32,822 nucleotides of DNA. Source: an uncultured Mycoplasmatota bacterium (GTDB taxonomy: Bacteria > Bacillota_I > Bacilli_A > RF39 > UBA660). The notes below the pieces were generated by a model that did not search any database, was not told the DNA's origin, and saw only the letters and a program-made list of their open reading frames with translations. Shown piece after piece: positions 29,193 to 32,822 of this stretch. The stretch lies in NCBI GenBank assembly GCA_945948625.1, contig CAMFBT010000003.1, forward strand, positions 1 to 32,822, in the 5' to 3' direction. Within the stretch, counting starts at the first letter, position 1. Each line of letters begins with the position of its first letter. The translations under genes and the position numbers were made by a program.

Positions 29193-30119
29193 TCAATTTT
29201 CCATTTTTTTTATATTAGTACCTGAATAATAATATTTTAAAATTTCTTTATAATTATACCCTTCCTGTGCCATTCCTTCTGCACCATATTGACTCATACC
29301 AACACCATGTCCATATCCTATTGTATCAATAATAATCTTATCACCTACTTTTTTTAAAGAAAAATCGGTAGATTTAAGACCTAATTTATCATATAAACTT
29401 CTTCCAGTAAATTCGGTACCATTAATACTTAAAGAAATAATTCTATTAGTACTACTTCTTTTTAAAACTTTAAAATCAAAAGTATTAGAAAAAGATAACC
29501 CTAATTTTTCATAAAAAGAATTTATATTCATTGAAGTAGTACTTCTAAAAGCCGAACTAGTTTTTTCATCCCAAGAAGATTTGACACTTTTCAAATAAGG
29601 TAAATCAATATCAAATACTAAAGATGCAGTTTCAGTATAACCATTACTCGTAGAAAAAAATAAAGCATCAATAACCTCATTATTATATTCCAAGTATTCC
29701 ATACTAGTTTCATTAACTGCTTCTCTTAATTTATTTATATTATTAACATAATTTTCTCCCCATGCATTTTTTAAATAATCAGAATCCAAATATACTTGAT
29801 TCATTATCGAGTCAACAACATCATAAGTATTATTAATATTATAATTCATTCGTGTAAGTGCATAACTTCGAGCAGCAACAGCCTGAGCTTTAAAAGCTTC
29901 TTTTTCAAAATAAATTGGCATTTCCCCTGCTAAAACACCAACAATATATTCTTCAAAAGGAATATACTCAATATTCCCAGTATTAACTCTTTTAACCCTA
30001 ATAATAGTATTAGACATATATTCAATTTTTATTTCATCTTTTTTATCAATATCATAAAAATTAATTATTAAAAAAGGAACAAAAATTACAAAAATAGTAA
30101 TTAAAATAATTTTTTTCAT
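29193..30119 (-). CDS. spoIID: Stage II sporulation protein D
   Basis: IPFEEYIVGVLAGEMPIYFEKEAFKAQAVAARSYALTRM and IDTIGYGHGVGMSQYGAEGMAQEGYNYKEILKYYYSGT. Confidence 0.95.
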   Translation of the reverse strand: MKKIILITIFVIFVPFLIINFYDIDKKDEIKIEYMSNTIIRVKRVNTGNIEYIPFEEYIVGVLAGEMPIYFEKEAFKAQAVAARSYALTRMNYNINNTYDVVDSIMNQVYLDSDYLKNAWGENYVNNINKLREAVNETSMEYLEYNNEVIDALFFSTSNGYTETASLVFDIDLPYLKSVKSSWDEKTSSAFRSTTSMNINSFYEKLGLSFSNTFDFKVLKRSSTNRIISLSINGTEFTGRSLYDKLGLKSTDFSLKKVGDKIIIDTIGYGHGVGMSQYGAEGMAQEGYNYKEILKYYYSGTNIKKMEN

Positions 30120-30136
30120 ATTAATACCTCAATTTA

Positions 30137-30165
30137 ATTATATGATATATAATAAGAAAATAATG
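30137..30165 (-). promoter_or_regulatory. Possible SigE-type promoter for spoIID
   Basis: Minus strand CATTATT-N14-CATATAAT, imperfect match to KMATATT-N14-CATACANT. Confidence 0.3.
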
Positions 30166-30174
30166 TCGAAAAAA

Positions 30175-30196
30175 AGAAGTGTTAATTACCACTTCT
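30175..30196 (-). terminator. Terminator at the 3' end of the 3D-domain gene
   Basis: AGAAGTG-8nt-CACTTCT then T tract on the minus strand; stop codon in the loop. Confidence 0.78.
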
Positions 30197-30889
30197 CAAA
30201 ACTTCAAACTTTACATTTCTAGTTAAACTTAAAATATTAGGATCCTTTTCAGTAGAAAATGCTAAATCAAATAAAGTACCTTTATCAAATCCAACATTAC
30301 CACCTCTATCAAGTACAATAGCAAGAAAACTATTCATACCTGGAACACCACTTATCCTAATTATAGAATAAAATGGAAAATATTTATCAGCGGCTACTAT
30401 TCTAACACTTCCAAATTCACTATCTTCATAATATATATTTTTTGTTAAATCATAACCAGTACTAGTTTTTCCCCCACAACCTACACAATCTGGACCATAT
30501 CCTGTTAAATTACCAGTAAATGTTTCAATTGCTACTCTATCACTAAAATCAGGAACTAATGGTGTACTATTACTTTCTTCTTTTTTAGAAGTTTCTTCCT
30601 TTACATCTTCTTTATTCACTTCAACATTATTATCATTAACCTTCTCATCTTCTTGATTTTCTTCATTCAAAGGAATAACAATACTATCATCAAAAGAATT
30701 AAGAAGTTTTTCCTCTCTCTTAAAAAGGATAGACGTTTTATCAGACATCTTTTCAAAATTATTATTATTAACAACTATATTTTCACTATTATCTTTACCA
30801 TAAAAAACAATAAATAAAAATAAACTAACAACTAACAATTGTGAAGAAATAGTTATAACCTTAGCAGTTATTTTCTTCATTAATCTCAC
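30182..30889 (-). CDS. 3D domain-containing secreted protein (RpfB/YabE-like C-terminal domain)
   Basis: N-terminal TM, acidic linker, then GNLTGYGPDCVGCGGKTSTGYD...VRIVAADKYFPFYSIIRISG...AIVLDRGG. Confidence 0.88.
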   Translation of the reverse strand: MRLMKKITAKVITISSQLLVVSLFLFIVFYGKDNSENIVVNNNNFEKMSDKTSILFKREEKLLNSFDDSIVIPLNEENQEDEKVNDNNVEVNKEDVKEETSKKEESNSTPLVPDFSDRVAIETFTGNLTGYGPDCVGCGGKTSTGYDLTKNIYYEDSEFGSVRIVAADKYFPFYSIIRISGVPGMNSFLAIVLDRGGNVGFDKGTLFDLAFSTEKDPNILSLTRNVKFEVLRSGN

Positions 30890-30923
30890 CTCATTAATAT
30901 TTTAAAGCATATTAATTGTAACA

Positions 30924-31685
30924 TTATTTAGAAAAAAAGTCAAATATCTCCTCCGCATTAGCAGTAGTAACCTCTGAAACATCATTAATTGAAATGTTTT
31001 TAATATCTGCTATTGTATTAGCAATAAGTGGTATATATTCAGGACTATTACTCTTACCACGATAAGGAACAGGTGTAAGATAAGGACTATCAGTTTCAAG
31101 TAAAATGTGTGATAAATCAATATTTTTAACTACTTCTCTAATATTTTTTGCATTTTTATAAGTAATTATACCACCAATTCCCAATTTATAACCAATTTTA
31201 ATAAATTCTCTAGCCATTTCAACTGAACCACTAAAACAATGAATGCTCCCAAATAAATTATACTCTTTTAATATATTATATGTATCTTGAATAGAATTTC
31301 TACTATGAACAATAATTGGTTTATTATACTTATTTGCAATATCAAGTTGTCTCTTAAATATTTCTTTTTGTTTATCCTTATCTGTATTATCATAATAATA
31401 ATCAAGACCAATTTCTCCTATTGCAACAATTTTAGGATTACTAATATTATTCTCTAAAAATTCAAAATATTCATCTTTAAAATCATCTAACTCAGTAGGA
31501 TGAAATCCTATGGCTCCATAAATAACATCGTACTTGTTAACAAGTTCTAAAACTTCTTTATTAGAATTTATATCACAACCATTTACAATAATTCTATTAA
31601 CATTATTCTTTTTACACTGATTAACAACTTCATCAATATTATCATAATATTCACTAAAAACATGACAATGTGTATCAATAAACAT
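30924..31685 (-). CDS. TatD family metal-dependent hydrolase
   Basis: MFIDTHCHV, AIGFHPTEL, IGEIGLDYYY, IVHSRNS, IHCFSGS, LLETDSPYLTPVPYRGKSNSPEYI. Confidence 0.95.
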   Translation of the reverse strand: MFIDTHCHVFSEYYDNIDEVVNQCKKNNVNRIIVNGCDINSNKEVLELVNKYDVIYGAIGFHPTELDDFKDEYFEFLENNISNPKIVAIGEIGLDYYYDNTDKDKQKEIFKRQLDIANKYNKPIIVHSRNSIQDTYNILKEYNLFGSIHCFSGSVEMAREFIKIGYKLGIGGIITYKNAKNIREVVKNIDLSHILLETDSPYLTPVPYRGKSNSPEYIPLIANTIADIKNISINDVSEVTTANAEEIFDFFSK

Positions 31686-31728
31686 AAAACAACCTCCTAA
31701 TAAAAAATCATACTAAAATATAGTACAA

Positions 31729-31884
31729 TTATTTAATATAAAAATATATAATAGAAATTAAAACCAAACCAACATAAAAATAATCAATAATATTACCATA
31801 AATTAAAACAAATAAAATAAATAATAATATTAAAAATAAAAATAACACTTTAAACAAAACACCTTGATTTTTTTTCTTAAGCAT
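31729..31884 (-). CDS. Small membrane protein, 51 aa, absent from the ORF track
   Basis: MLKKKNQGVLFKVLFLFLILLFILFVLIYGNIIDYFYVGLVLISIIYFYIK*, ATG at 31884 preceded by AAAAAGGAGGTAGGCA. Promoter upstream. Confidence 0.75.
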   Translation of the reverse strand: MLKKKNQGVLFKVLFLFLILLFILFVLIYGNIIDYFYVGLVLISIIYFYIK

Positions 31885-31923
31885 TGCCTACCTCCTTTTT
31901 AAGTACTGCAATACTACAAACCA

Positions 31924-31952
31924 AATATAACATAATTTTAAAGATATGTAAA
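31924..31952 (-). promoter_or_regulatory. SigA-type promoter upstream of the 51-aa smORF
   Basis: TTTACA-N17-TATATT with TGT extended -10. Confidence 0.72.
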
Positions 31953-31973
31953 TAAAATATCAACCATTTTACA

Positions 31974-32000
31974 AAAAAAGAATTAAGAATTACTTAATTC
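31974..32000 (-). terminator. Terminator overlapping the metG 3' end
   Basis: GAATTAAG-5nt-CTTAATTC then TTTTTTT on the minus strand; the metG stop is in the 5' arm. Confidence 0.82.
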
Positions 32001-32822
32001 TCAATTCTTTGAAATAAAACTTCTGATTTATTAACTTTAGTACCAGACTTATAACCACCAAATTCAAATATACTATCGTAAGAAGTATTAAAAGTATTAA
32101 TCTGATTAAATATCTTATCACAAGTATCAGGAATAAAAGCCTGAAGAAGCACACTGCTAATTCTAATACATTCAATTAAATTATATAAAACTGTATTAAG
32201 TCTATCTCTCTTAGATTCATCTTTAGCAAGTACCCAAGGCATAGTTTCATCAATATATTTATTACAATTTCTAAGTAAATCAAAAATACTAGTAATAGCT
32301 TTTGATACCTCTAATTTATCCATATAATCATTAACAACATTTCTTAAATTAATTGCTTCATTAATTAACTTATTATCAATTTCTTCATTAACATTAGTAT
32401 TAGTAACAATACCATCAAAATACTTATTAGCCATACCAATAGTTCTATTAACTAAATTACCCAAAACATTGGCAAGATCTCCATTAGTTCTATTAATCAA
32501 AGCTTCCTCTGAAAAACTACCATCACTTCCAAAAGGAACCTCCCTCAAAACAAAGTATCTAACAGCATCAACACCATAAGAATTAATATATTCTCTAGGA
32601 TCTTTATAATTACCCAAACTTTTAGAAATCTTACCACCATTAATAACAAGCCATCCATGTCCAAAAACTTTTTTAGGTAATGGTAAATCTAAAGCCATAA
32701 GCATAATAGGCCAAATAATAGTATGAAATCTAACAATTTCCTTTCCAACAATATGTAAATCCGCAGGCCAATATTTTTTAAATAAAGAATCATCATCACT
32801 TAAATAACCTAAAGCTGAAATA
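31994..32822 (-). CDS. metG: Methionyl-tRNA synthetase, C-terminal part (5' end outside window)
   Basis: Open to the window edge: ISALGYLSDDDSLFKKYWPADLHIVGKEIVRFHTIIWPIMLMALDLPLPKKVFGHGWLVINGGKISKSLGN (KMSKS-type motif). Confidence 0.95.
   Translation of the reverse strand, partial: ISALGYLSDDDSLFKKYWPADLHIVGKEIVRFHTIIWPIMLMALDLPLPKKVFGHGWLVINGGKISKSLGNYKDPREYINSYGVDAVRYFVLREVPFGSDGSFSEEALINRTNGDLANVLGNLVNRTIGMANKYFDGIVTNTNVNEEIDNKLINEAINLRNVVNDYMDKLEVSKAITSIFDLLRNCNKYIDETMPWVLAKDESKRDRLNTVLYNLIECIRISSVLLQAFIPDTCDKIFNQINTFNTSYDSIFEFGGYKSGTKVNKSEVLFQRIEN

Overview
This window is an AT-rich stretch of a Gram-positive (Bacilli/Firmicutes-type) chromosome, and most genes lie on the minus strand. 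UGA is a stop here: an RF2 gene (prfB) with the classic in-frame UGA autoregulatory frameshift is present. Recognisable genes are dinB-like, ftsE/ftsX, prfB, pepF, ychF, an AbgT-type transporter, clpC-like, lysS, dusB, rpiB, mreB/mbl, spoIIID, spoIIQ, spoIID, a 3D-domain protein, tatD and metG (partial). The spoIID-spoIIQ-spoIIID-mbl order indicates an endospore-forming lineage. Less ordinary content includes (i) three back-to-back stem-loops of about 28 nt with a shared loop core at 3880-3962, (ii) an arylsulfotransferase-like lipoprotein lacking catalytic His, upstream of a Y-family polymerase, (iii) a beta-helix-like protein with no signal peptide, (iv) a plus-strand envelope island (duplicated-domain membrane protein, NAGPA, CapA), (v) two CDSs absent from the ORF track (<1..1364 and a 51-aa membrane smORF at 31729..31884), (vi) repeated overlap of stop codons with intrinsic terminators, and (vii) many extended -10 promoters. 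I found no phage, transposon, CRISPR array, rRNA or tRNA. I cannot point to one clearly new multi-gene system. The tandem hairpin array is the most unexplained signal. All calls come from reading the sequence; no database search was run.
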